From Anaerolineales bacterium (GTDB taxonomy: Bacteria; Chloroflexota; Anaerolineae; Anaerolineales; UBA4823), in NCBI GenBank assembly GCA_020061105.1, contig JAGUYW010000069.1, positions 1-34,262 of the forward strand: DNA of 34,262 nt, written 5' to 3'. Made by a program: the position numbers and the translations under genes. The notes under the pieces are model-generated. The model ran no database searches, was not told the origin of the DNA, and worked only from the letters and a program-made list of their open reading frames with translations. Shown here piece after piece: positions 7,257 through 14,865 of this stretch (position 1 is the first letter of the stretch; every line of letters begins with the position of its first letter).

Positions 7257-10200
7257 ATGTCTGTCCTATGGTACCCCACGATTATTCTGCTAATCCTGAC
7301 GCTTTATCTCTTAAGCGGCGCCACGCTATTGTTGCACCGCCTGAGTTCGCGCATCAGTTTGCTGCCATTGGTGACTTATCTGGGAGGCATCGCGGCGGCT
7401 TTACAAGCACGCTCTTTGGGTTCTATCTCGCTGCCGACTGGCGACACAATGATGCAAGTATCTTTGGGCTCCTATTTGCTGTTACCAGTTTTGCTGCTTG
7501 GGATGCTCATGATCTACATCGTCCACGGACCGGTGCGAGCGCGCAACCTGATGGTCGGGATCATTGTCATCGCCATCTTCATCGCCGCCAGTCAGATCAT
7601 CCCATTTCTTTACCAGCAGATTGCTCTTGAACAACGTCCTTTCTCCTATGAAGATACTATTCCAGCCGCGCGCATCCCACTAGCTTCTGCCGCCACAGTC
7701 GCCATTGACGTGGCTGTCCTGATTGTCGTCTATCAGGCGATCAGCAACCGGCGGCGCAGGTTTCCCAGTCAGGTGGCTGGCATTGTAGCGCTCTTTCTGG
7801 CTCTGTGGACAGATGCGCTAGTGTTCCCGGTTCTGGCCTATCTGCCAGCCCGTCAATGGATGGTACAGATTCCCTTCAACCTGGCTGGGAAGAGTTTCGC
7901 AGGGTTGACCGTTCTGCCTTTCATCTACATTTACCAAAGACACATTTCGGCTTTTTTTCCTGACAAAAGCGTGCTCTCACCGCGCCACCCCCTCGATCTT
8001 TTCAAGACGCGCATTCAGCTGGACACCCGCGCCCAATACCATTACACCTTGCTACGCACCATCAGCCGCATCAACCAGCTCATTTTACGCGTCAAGGAAC
8101 CCAAAGCATTGCTTTCACAAAGCTGCGACCTGCTCTGCCAGGAACACAACTTCACATTGGTTTGGATTGGGCTTGTGAATGAAAAGAAAGGCAGCGTCGA
8201 ACTCCTTGCCAGGTCTGGAGCCAGCATCCATGAACTCCCGCAAGCCTTAGAAATCTCCCCTGATAATCTTGTCCATTCCGCCTTATTGGAAGAAGTATTG
8301 TCGCAACAACGGGCGATCACTCATCCAAATCCCAGCCCAGAAGGCGCCGCCCGGTGGGAAGCACTGCAAGGCGCCAACTTCAATGCCTTTGGATTGTTTC
8401 CCATGCGTCACAACCAACAAGCCTTGGGCGTGTTGGGCATCTACGCCCAGGGCGAAGAAACTTTTTTCAACCTGGATGAGGTCGACTCGTTGCAAGAACT
8501 GGCAGACGACCTGGCCTATGCGGTTGTCAACCTGCGCGCCCAACAGCAGCAGTCTTTTTTGAGCATCGCCGCGGAAACCATGCGGGATGGGTTGCTCATC
8601 ACAGATTTCCGAGGTCGGATCTCTTATGCCAACCCGGAAGCGCAAGCCATGTTAGGCTATGACCTGGAAGCGCTACAAAACCGGCGTATCTTCGATTTCA
8701 TGCCGGTTAGTGAAATGAAAAATCTCCAAAAAGAATATCTGCCTGCCTTACGCAGCCAAGGCCTGTTCACCACCGATATCGACATGGCCACACCCAACGG
8801 GCGCGCCTATTTTTCTGTGCGCGGCGCCCTGGTGCGCAACACCTTAGGACGGGCGACCCATGTCGTGATCAGCGTCAGAGACGCATCGGCTCAGCATACC
8901 TACGTACAACGCCTGCTGACCTTGAATCATATCGCCACCCAAATGGTGCAAATCCGAGATTTGGGTGACCTGTACCAGTTGATTCTCTGCGCCAGCGAAG
9001 AATTGTTAGAGGCCGACGCCAGCGCAATTTTGCTGACCGAGAATTACACCGGCGTGATCGTGGAAATTCACCCTCACATGCTGCCAGAGGCCTGTATCAG
9101 CCACATCCTGAACAACCCCTGGAAACAGGCGCCAAAAATTCGCCGCTCGATGCAAGAACCAGTTTATATCGAAAATATCTCCAACGAGGATGAAGAAAAC
9201 AAAGGCCTGGAATTTCTGGCGCAGAACGAACTCCAGGCTATGATGGCATTGCCAATTCTGTACCAGGAACGTTCCTGGGGAGCTCTCACCATCCACTACA
9301 AGCGCCCGCGCCAGTTCGACGAAACCGAGATCCAGCTTGGTCTGACAGTGGTCAACAACCTGGCAATCGCCATCCACAACGCCCAACTATATGAATCCGA
9401 ATCCAGGCAGCGGAAACTGATGCAGGCGCTGGTCGAAGCGACCATGGTGCTGAACAGCAGCCTGGAACTGGAGAAAGTTCTCGACCACATCCTGGAACAA
9501 ACCATCCAGGTGCTGCCCTGTCGTTCAGTCAGCCTGATGTTAATCGAAGGCGAACAAGCGCGCATGGCGCGCCACTTGCACCGCTCCCCAAGCGGCAAGA
9601 TCGAAAGCCTGGCGGATGGCCCGGCGATTTCATTGACCACTCCCACGCTGCAGCAGATGATGCAAACCGGTCAGCCTTTGCTGATTACCGATACGGCCCG
9701 CAACCGGATCTGGAGCGACCTTGGCTTGACCACCTGGATTCGTTCTTACGCTGCTGCGCCATTGCAAATTCGCCAGGAAATCATCGGTTTCCTTAACATT
9801 AACAGCGATCAACCAGGCTTCTTCACGGAGGATATTATCCCCAACCTGGCAGGTTTCGCTAACAACGCCTCCGCCGCCATTCACAACGCCCGTTTGTACC
9901 AGGAATTGCAAGCCCGCACGCTAGATTTGGAAGACCGCGTCCATGAACGCACCTCTGCCCTGGTCGCTGCCAAAGATCGCATCGAGGCCATCCTGGCGTC
10001 TGTGCCCGACGCGGTTTTTGTGCTCGATGAACGTGAAGTACTGCTGGATGCTAACCACGCCGGCGCCGCCTTGCTCTTATATGCCGAACGCGAGCATATC
10101 GATCTATTTAACCCAGATTTTCTCGAACGCTTGAAGAAAGGCGCCGCCCCAGATGATAAAACTATCATCGAGATTCAAGAGCGGGCTTACCAGGCAATTG

Positions 10201-10976
10201 CCTCCCTCACTCCGGTCAGCGAAAACCAGTTTGGGCAGGTGATCATGTTTCGCGATGTAACTCGTTTTCATGAGTTGGACCAGATGAAAACCCAGTTTGT
10301 CTCCGATGTTTCCCACGAGTTACGCACACCTTTGACCAGTTTGAGCTTATACCTGGATCTACTTGCCAACGAAACCAATCCTGAAAAGCGCCAGCGCTTT
10401 CACGCTACGCTGCGACGTGAGACAAACCGGCTGACAGAATTGATCGAAGATCTGCTTACCATTTCCCGCATCGAATCCAACCGGGTTTACATGAGTATTC
10501 AACCACTGGATGTCAACCGGGTGATCGACAACCTGGTGATCGATCGCATCCCAGTCGCTGCGCAGAATGGTCTGACGTTATTTTGCCAACCTTACCCACA
10601 CCTGCCATTGGCCCTGGCAGATGAGCGTTTGCTTACCCAGGTCATATCGAACTTGCTGACCAATGCCATCAACTACACACTTCCAGGCGGGCAGGCGGCA
10701 ATCAGCAGCGCTCTTGAAGAGGATGGCAGCAGCCCCAGCCGTTGGGTGAAGATTTTGATCAAAGATAGCGGCGTTGGTGTGCAACCTGATGAAATCGAGC
10801 ACATTTTTGAACGCTTCTATCGCGGGTCAGCCAGCCGCCAAACCGGCGCCCCAGGCACCGGCCTGGGATTGGCAATCTCGCGTGAAATTCTCAACCGCAT
10901 GGGAGGCCGCATCACCGTAACGAGCACGCCGGGACAGGGCAGCGTCTTCACCATCTGGCTACAGGCCGTGCTATAA
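7257..10976 (+). CDS. membrane sensor histidine kinase with multiple GAF and PAS domains
   Basis: This 1239-residue protein begins with about seven hydrophobic segments (residues 1-235). Next come a GAF domain (about 275-425), a PAS domain (about 435-560, ITDFRGRISYANPEAQAMLGY), two further GAF domains (about 580-715 and 735-890), a coiled linker and a second PAS domain (about 905-1000). The C-terminus is a HisKA domain with H1020 in SHELRTPL, followed by an HATPase_c domain (N box NLLTNAINY, G boxes DSGVGV and GTGLGLAIS). It has no receiver of its own and no partner regulator is adjacent. Start ATG 7257 follows GGGAGG. It is the last gene of a plus-strand run, and its stop TAA is part of the next gene's TATAAT box. 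The signal is unknown. Confidence 0.9.
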   Translation: MSVLWYPTIILLILTLYLLSGATLLLHRLSSRISLLPLVTYLGGIAAALQARSLGSISLPTGDTMMQVSLGSYLLLPVLLLGMLMIYIVHGPVRARNLMVGIIVIAIFIAASQIIPFLYQQIALEQRPFSYEDTIPAARIPLASAATVAIDVAVLIVVYQAISNRRRRFPSQVAGIVALFLALWTDALVFPVLAYLPARQWMVQIPFNLAGKSFAGLTVLPFIYIYQRHISAFFPDKSVLSPRHPLDLFKTRIQLDTRAQYHYTLLRTISRINQLILRVKEPKALLSQSCDLLCQEHNFTLVWIGLVNEKKGSVELLARSGASIHELPQALEISPDNLVHSALLEEVLSQQRAITHPNPSPEGAARWEALQGANFNAFGLFPMRHNQQALGVLGIYAQGEETFFNLDEVDSLQELADDLAYAVVNLRAQQQQSFLSIAAETMRDGLLITDFRGRISYANPEAQAMLGYDLEALQNRRIFDFMPVSEMKNLQKEYLPALRSQGLFTTDIDMATPNGRAYFSVRGALVRNTLGRATHVVISVRDASAQHTYVQRLLTLNHIATQMVQIRDLGDLYQLILCASEELLEADASAILLTENYTGVIVEIHPHMLPEACISHILNNPWKQAPKIRRSMQEPVYIENISNEDEENKGLEFLAQNELQAMMALPILYQERSWGALTIHYKRPRQFDETEIQLGLTVVNNLAIAIHNAQLYESESRQRKLMQALVEATMVLNSSLELEKVLDHILEQTIQVLPCRSVSLMLIEGEQARMARHLHRSPSGKIESLADGPAISLTTPTLQQMMQTGQPLLITDTARNRIWSDLGLTTWIRSYAAAPLQIRQEIIGFLNINSDQPGFFTEDIIPNLAGFANNASAAIHNARLYQELQARTLDLEDRVHERTSALVAAKDRIEAILASVPDAVFVLDEREVLLDANHAGAALLLYAEREHIDLFNPDFLERLKKGAAPDDKTIIEIQERAYQAIASLTPVSENQFGQVIMFRDVTRFHELDQMKTQFVSDVSHELRTPLTSLSLYLDLLANETNPEKRQRFHATLRRETNRLTELIEDLLTISRIESNRVYMSIQPLDVNRVIDNLVIDRIPVAAQNGLTLFCQPYPHLPLALADERLLTQVISNLLTNAINYTLPGGQAAISSALEEDGSSPSRWVKILIKDSGVGVQPDEIEHIFERFYRGSASRQTGAPGTGLGLAISREILNRMGGRITVTSTPGQGSVFTIWLQAVL

Positions 10977-10977
10977 T
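10972..10977 (+). promoter_or_regulatory. -10 box (TATAAT) for the mutase gene
   Basis: A perfect TATAAT overlaps the TAA stop codon of the histidine kinase gene (10974-10976). Transcription would start near 10984 and give a 34-base leader with an AAAGGAGAA ribosome site. No clear -35 box is seen. Confidence 0.5.
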
Positions 10978-11017
10978 CTTTTTCCAGGTTTTCGCCAATC
11001 GCTAAAGGAGAACATGC

Positions 11018-12697
11018 ATGTACGATCCGGAGAAACTCAACCAGCTTAAGAACGCCCTGGAAAAGTGGGAAGAAACTTCTCTTCAAAAAAGCCTTGCTCA
11101 ACTTCCCGAAAGACAACCGGAATTCTTTACAACATCCTCTGAACCAATCCAAAGATTGTACTCGCCTTTAGATGTCGGCGAGATGGATTACCTGCAAGAT
11201 CTCGGCCTGCCGGGTGAATACCCGTACACGCGTGGTGTCCACCCCACCCTGCATCGCAGCCGCCTGTGGACCATGCGCATGTTTGCCGGATTTGGCACTG
11301 CTGAAGAGACCAACCAGCGTTTCAAATTCTTGCTTGATCAAGGACAAACCGGGCTTTCGATTGCCTTCGACCTGGCGACCTTGATGGGTTACGATACCGA
11401 CGCCCCCGAGGCGTTGGGCGAATTTGGCAAATGCGGCGTGGCGGTATCTTCACTAAAAGACATGGAGATCTTGCTGCAAGATATTCCCCTGGATAAAGTA
11501 TCGACCAGCATGACCATCAATTCCCCAGCGGCCATCATCTGGGCGATGTATATTGCCACAGCCGAAAAACAAGGTTTGCGCCCAGACCAGTTGCGCGGCA
11601 CAACCCAGAACGATATCTTGAAAGAGTATATCGCCCAAAAAGAATACATATTCCCACCCGAACCTTCCATGCGACTGGTTGTCGATACAATCGAATATGG
11701 AACCACCGCCGTCCCGCAGTGGAATACCATCAGCATATCCGGTTATCATATCCGCGAAGCCGGTTCCACCGCTGCCCAAGAATTGGCTTTTACGCTGGTA
11801 GATGGCATGGAATATGTCCGCTGGGCGCTGCAACGCGGGCTCGATATTGACGCCTTTGCCCCGCGCCTGTCTTTCTTCTTCAACGCCCATAACGACTTTT
11901 TCGAAGAGATCGCCAAATATCGCGCTGCCCGGCGTATCTGGGCGCATGAGATGCGCCACACATTTGGCGCCAAACAGCCGCGTTCCTGGCTGATGCGTTT
12001 CCATACCCAGACAGCCGGGGTTTCGCTGACTGCTCAGCAGCCCGAGAATAACATCGTCCGGGTAGCCATCCAGGCTTTGGCAGCGGTTCTGGGCGGCACC
12101 CAATCCTTGCACACCAACAGCATGGATGAGGCTCTGGCGCTGCCATCCGAACTGGCAGTGACGATTGCATTGCGCACCCAACAAATCCTGGCGGAAGAAT
12201 CGGGGGTTGCAAATACCGTCGATCCATTGGGTGGATCTTTCTTTGTTGAAGCGCAGACCAACCATATCGAAGCTCAGGCGTATGAATATTTCCGCCGCAT
12301 CGAAGAATTAGGCGGTGTACTGCCCGCCATCGATAAAGGTTTTTTCCAGAGCGAGATTTCAGACGCCGCCTATCGCTACCAGCGCGAAATCGATCAGAAC
12401 AGACGCAGAATCGTGGGAGTCAATGCCTATACCGATGAGCAACCGGTAAAAATTCCTATTCTGGAGATGGATCCGCTGGGATACCAGCGCCAGGTTACCC
12501 GTCTGCAAGAAGTGCGCGCCAGCCGGGATTCAGGACGGGTGGGTCAGGCGTTAGATCGCTTGCGCCTTGCCTGCCAGGGAAGCGAAAATACCATGCCCTA
12601 TATCCTCGATGCTGTGCGTGCTTACGCTACGCTCAGTGAAATCATCGATTTGATGAAAAGTGTTTTTGGAAAGTATGAAGAGCCTACCTGGATATGA
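11018..12697 (+). CDS. methylmalonyl-CoA mutase, catalytic (large) subunit, without B12 domain
   Basis: This 559-residue protein corresponds to the substrate-binding TIM barrel of methylmalonyl-CoA mutase, which interconverts (R)-methylmalonyl-CoA and succinyl-CoA by a cobalamin radical route. Hallmarks are [26 protein letters not shown] (78-103 region), [34 protein letters not shown] and DPLGGS. The C-terminal cobalamin-binding domain (DxHxxG) is absent, so this is the split form that needs a separate small subunit, and none is in the window. Start ATG 11018 has AGGAG 8 bases upstream. Likely roles are odd-chain and branched-chain acyl-CoA use, which fits the nearby beta-oxidation genes. It could be a related acyl-CoA mutase such as isobutyryl- or ethylmalonyl-type. 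Confidence 0.9.
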   Translation: MYDPEKLNQLKNALEKWEETSLQKSLAQLPERQPEFFTTSSEPIQRLYSPLDVGEMDYLQDLGLPGEYPYTRGVHPTLHRSRLWTMRMFAGFGTAEETNQRFKFLLDQGQTGLSIAFDLATLMGYDTDAPEALGEFGKCGVAVSSLKDMEILLQDIPLDKVSTSMTINSPAAIIWAMYIATAEKQGLRPDQLRGTTQNDILKEYIAQKEYIFPPEPSMRLVVDTIEYGTTAVPQWNTISISGYHIREAGSTAAQELAFTLVDGMEYVRWALQRGLDIDAFAPRLSFFFNAHNDFFEEIAKYRAARRIWAHEMRHTFGAKQPRSWLMRFHTQTAGVSLTAQQPENNIVRVAIQALAAVLGGTQSLHTNSMDEALALPSELAVTIALRTQQILAEESGVANTVDPLGGSFFVEAQTNHIEAQAYEYFRRIEELGGVLPAIDKGFFQSEISDAAYRYQREIDQNRRRIVGVNAYTDEQPVKIPILEMDPLGYQRQVTRLQEVRASRDSGRVGQALDRLRLACQGSENTMPYILDAVRAYATLSEIIDLMKSVFGKYEEPTWI

Positions 12698-12705
12698 AAA
12701 AGCGG

Positions 12706-12711
12706 TAAAAT
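12706..12711 (+). promoter_or_regulatory. -10 box (GGTAAAAT) for the phosphofructokinase gene
   Basis: TAAAAT preceded by GCGG starts 8 bases after the mutase stop codon. It resembles the TGGTAAAAT elements elsewhere in the window but lacks the T of the TG extension. The predicted leader is about 90 bases and contains the hairpin at 12756-12786. Confidence 0.35.
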
Positions 12712-12755
12712 AGGCTTCGAAACTGCCCCAGGCAGAATCGAGTAAGAAAATTTCA

Positions 12756-12786
12756 AGCAGCGCTTCAGAAGAAACTGGGCGCTGCT
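12756..12786 (+). promoter_or_regulatory. hairpin in the phosphofructokinase leader
   Basis: AGCAGCGC (12756-12763) pairs perfectly with GCGCTGCT (12779-12786) around a 15-base loop in which a further CAG/CTG pairing is possible. It ends 11 bases before the GGAGG ribosome site. No T-run follows, so a terminator is unlikely. It could be a translation- or stability-control element. Confidence 0.4.
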
Positions 12787-12807
12787 CATACTAAAATGGA
12801 GGTTTTT

Positions 12808-14016
12808 ATGGCAAACATTAAAAATAAACAGGGCGTGATTGGTATCCTCACCGGCGGCGGAGATGTTCCCGGCTTGAATCCAGCCATCCGGGCAGTCACC
12901 ATTCGCGCCATTCGCGAAGGTTACAAAGTTGTAGGCATCCGGCGTGGATGGGCAGGGCTGGTGAATCTCTTACGAGATCCCAAAGCCGACAACAGCGAAA
13001 ATATCCAATACCTGGATGAAGAAACAGTGCGCAAAGCAGGTCGCACCGGCGGCACTTTCCTGCATACTTCTCGCACCAATCCGATGAAAGTGAAGAAAGC
13101 TGACGTGCCCACACACCTGAGCGATAAGTATACAGAAGATATCAATGATCTCGTCCCTGAAGTACTCGAAAACCTGGATTTCTTGGGCATCGATCACCTG
13201 ATTCCGATTGGCGGCGACGATACGTTAAGCGTGGGCGTACGCCTCTATCAAGAGGGCTTCAAAGTCATCGCCATCCCCAAAACGATGGACAACGACGTGC
13301 CCGGAACAGATTACTGCATCGGCTTCAGCACCTGCGTCACCCGCACCATTTCTCTAACCAACAGCCTGCGAACATCCGCCGGCTCTCACGAGCGCTTCCT
13401 GGTGCTGGAAGTGTTTGGGCGCTATGCTGGCTTTACCGCCATGCTGCCAACCATGGCAGGCGCAGCCGACCGCTGCGTGATTCCAGAATATAAATTCGAT
13501 ATCGACCAACTGACCGAACTACTGATCTATGATCGTAGACGCAATCCCAGCAAATACTCCGTGGTGCTGGTCTCTGAAGGGGCGATGTTCAGCGGCGGCG
13601 AGATGGTTTTCAAAGACCATCAAACCGATGCTTTTGGGCATGCAAAATTGGGAGGTATCGGCGAGCTTCTCTCAGCAGAATTGGTGGCGCGCTCGCCCCA
13701 GTTCAACAAAGGCACCACCGTCAATGTCATCAACCAGAAACTCGGTTACATGGTACGTGGCGGCGACCCAGACGCCATCGACTCGATTGTTCCAATGGCG
13801 TATGGCAACCTGGCCTTGGACTTGCTGCTCAAAGGAATTCACGGCCGATTGGTGGTTCTGCGCAATGGGCGTTATGACAATATGCCCATCGATGTCGTCA
13901 CCAGCTCGAAGAAGGTTGTTAACGTGAAACGCTATTACAACACCGAGCGTTTGCGACCGCAGTTCCACAGCTTCGAGATGAATCCGCTCTTTATTATGAC
14001 CAGCGAAGCCAACTAA
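12808..14016 (+). CDS. pfp: 6-phosphofructokinase, probably diphosphate-dependent
   Basis: This 402-residue enzyme phosphorylates fructose 6-phosphate in glycolysis. LTGGGDVPGLNPAIRA (14-29) is the phosphate-donor loop. GGDDT (135-139) carries aspartate D138 where ATP enzymes usually have glycine, and PKTMDNDV carries K158 where ATP enzymes have glycine. The Asp plus Lys pair is the established signature of pyrophosphate-dependent forms, so the donor is probably PPi and the reaction reversible. An upstream ATG at 12796 overlaps the GGAGG ribosome site, so the start at ATG 12808, 5 bases after it, is preferred. Its stop is followed by the candidate RNA at 14042. Confidence 0.88.
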   Translation: MANIKNKQGVIGILTGGGDVPGLNPAIRAVTIRAIREGYKVVGIRRGWAGLVNLLRDPKADNSENIQYLDEETVRKAGRTGGTFLHTSRTNPMKVKKADVPTHLSDKYTEDINDLVPEVLENLDFLGIDHLIPIGGDDTLSVGVRLYQEGFKVIAIPKTMDNDVPGTDYCIGFSTCVTRTISLTNSLRTSAGSHERFLVLEVFGRYAGFTAMLPTMAGAADRCVIPEYKFDIDQLTELLIYDRRRNPSKYSVVLVSEGAMFSGGEMVFKDHQTDAFGHAKLGGIGELLSAELVARSPQFNKGTTVNVINQKLGYMVRGGDPDAIDSIVPMAYGNLALDLLLKGIHGRLVVLRNGRYDNMPIDVVTSSKKVVNVKRYYNTERLRPQFHSFEMNPLFIMTSEAN

Positions 14017-14032
14017 AAAGCCTGCTTCAATC

Positions 14033-14038
14033 TACAAT
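14033..14038 (+). promoter_or_regulatory. -10 box (TACAAT) before the candidate structured RNA
   Basis: TACAAT differs from consensus at one base and places the start of transcription near 14044, next to the first bases of the long closing stem at 14042. No good -35 hexamer is found at 16-18 bases spacing, so the promoter is only tentative. Confidence 0.35.
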
Positions 14039-14041
14039 CCT

Positions 14042-14164
14042 GGGTTGTCCAAAAATCAGGGGCACTCATCCATCTGGTGCGGCGCGTCTGTTTCAAGTTC
14101 TGCTGCACCAATTTGTATGGAGGTTACCTTGCCCGGTATGAAAATATTTGGACAACCCTTTTTT
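14042..14164 (+). ncRNA. candidate rod-shaped structured RNA with intrinsic terminator
   Basis: A 117-base segment folds into one long interrupted helix. The closing stem GGGTTGTCCAAA (14042-14053) pairs perfectly with TTTGGACAACCC (14147-14158). Inside it GGGCA (14060-14064) pairs with TGCCC (14130-14134), CCAT (14070-14073) with ATGG (14117-14120), and TGGTGCGGCG (14075-14084) with TGCTGCACCA (14101-14110). The last stem contains two G-U wobbles that pair only in a plus-strand transcript. Six T residues (14159-14164) follow at once. It does not contain the conserved SRP apical loop and is short for 6S RNA. It could be an independent small RNA or an unusual long-range terminator for the phosphofructokinase gene. 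Confidence 0.5.
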
Positions 14165-14179
14165 ATTGCAAATTGATTC

Positions 14180-14208
14180 TTGCAGATTCGTCCAATTGCA
14201 ATTATAAT
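14180..14208 (+). promoter_or_regulatory. promoter of the Flp pilin gene
   Basis: A perfect TATAAT at 14203-14208 is preceded, with a 17-base spacer, by TTGCAG at 14180-14185. Transcription would begin near 14215, leaving a leader of about 53 bases with a strong ribosome site. Confidence 0.5.
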
Positions 14209-14267
14209 TGAAGTAGACGCTATGAAGAACATTGACAGACTATTTGAGAAAAAAGGAGGTGATTCGG

Positions 14268-14414
14268 GTGCAAGCAGAAACAGACCCCAGCGGGCAGGGT
14301 ATGTTGGAATACGCCATGATCATGGCATTAGTCGCCATCGTGGTCGTTGTTGTTCTGGCATTGTTTGGCCCTGCGATTGGAGATATGTTTAGTAACGTAG
14401 TCACGAATGTTTAG
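14268..14414 (+). CDS. Flp-type pilin (Tad pilus subunit)
   Basis: This is a 48-residue Flp/Fap pilin precursor. A short polar leader (QAETDPSG) is followed by QGMLEYAMIMALVAIVVVVVLALFG, the hydrophobic pilin helix with the glutamate-tyrosine pair needed for processing by a TadV-type peptidase. G-QGMLEY puts the glutamate at +5 after the expected cleavage site. The start is GTG 14268: AAAGGAGGTG at 14252-14261 gives a near-perfect ribosome site at normal spacing, whereas the earlier in-frame TTG at 14232 has none. No other tad genes are adjacent. The receiver-TadZ fusion at 982-2127 may belong to the same system. Confidence 0.85.
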   Translation: MQAETDPSGQGMLEYAMIMALVAIVVVVVLALFGPAIGDMFSNVVTNV

Positions 14415-14463
14415 TTTGATTATTTATGTTTTTCAATTATTTATTTTCCAACATCATGCCCCA

Positions 14464-14497
14464 CCAAAAAAGCCGCTCCGTTGAGAGGCTTTTTTGG
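14464..14497 (+). terminator. intrinsic terminator after the pilin gene
   Basis: CCAAAAAAGCC (14464-14474) pairs perfectly with GGCTTTTTTGG (14487-14497), with a further CTC/GAG pairing inside after one mismatch and a short loop. The T-run lies within the stem on both strands, so it may work in both directions. It lies 49 bases after the pilin stop. Confidence 0.75.
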
Positions 14498-14507
14498 TTC
14501 AGATCGC

Positions 14508-14516
14508 TGGTAAAAT
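14508..14516 (+). promoter_or_regulatory. extended -10 promoter TGGTAAAAT
   Basis: This is the same nonamer as at 5072 and 33631. It lies just after the pilin terminator and would start a transcript near 14523, 27 bases before ATG 14550. Confidence 0.5.
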
Positions 14517-14549
14517 TCATCTACCGTTTCCTCAGGAAAAGTACAAACC

Positions 14550-14801
14550 ATGCAGCAACAAGAAATCTTGCTCGAACAGGCGCGTTTACTGGTCAACCGC
14601 CTGGAAAGAATTTATGTAGATTCCATCTGGGCGCGCCGCTCCAGCGGACACCGCGGCAACCTGCTAAAATGGATCGACAAACTGGAAGCTTGTCGCCAAT
14701 CTCAACAAACGCTTTCAGCGCAAGAATTGTCGCGCCTGGAAAACCTGATCCGGGTTGGTTATCGCTTTTTGGAAAAAGCCGCCCGCGAACATATGCGGTA
14801 A
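14550..14801 (+). CDS. small hypothetical helical protein
   Basis: This is an 83-residue, highly charged and predicted all-helical protein with no signal peptide and no membrane segment. The first half reads as an amphipathic helix (EILLEQARLLVNRLERIYVDSIWARR), followed by GHRGNLLKWIDKLE and a second helix pair ending in FLEKAAREHMR. No family is recognised. It has its own terminator-promoter context: an extended -10 element upstream and a hairpin after its stop. AGGAAA lies about 11 bases before ATG 14550, a weak ribosome site. Confidence 0.6.
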   Translation: MQQQEILLEQARLLVNRLERIYVDSIWARRSSGHRGNLLKWIDKLEACRQSQQTLSAQELSRLENLIRVGYRFLEKAAREHMR

Positions 14802-14810
14802 ATAAAAAAG

Positions 14811-14835
14811 GGGCGCCTGGAGAGACCAGACGCCT
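14811..14835 (-). terminator. intrinsic terminator of the LysM gene
   Basis: GGCGCCTGG (14812-14820) and CCAGACGCC (14826-14834) form a 9-bp stem whose one plus-strand mismatch becomes a G-U pair in a minus-strand transcript. On the minus strand it is followed by a run of six T (14804-14809). It lies about 30 bases beyond the stop of the LysM gene. Confidence 0.7.
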
Positions 14836-14865
14836 AACGAAATCTATGGAACAAGTTACCCGGAT

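Noticed and set aside
11453-12265. 270-residue minus-strand frame inside the mutase gene
   Set aside because: It lies wholly antisense to a strongly conserved enzyme and shows no family features, so it is a codon-bias shadow.
14042-14158. Long inverted repeat read as a miniature transposon
   Set aside because: No target-site duplication flanks it, no second copy was noticed, and nested inner pairing plus the T-run fit an RNA better.
14042-14164. 6S, SRP or other housekeeping RNA identity for the structured element
   Set aside because: It is too short for 6S RNA and lacks the conserved SRP apical loop; no sequence match to a known class could be made by eye.
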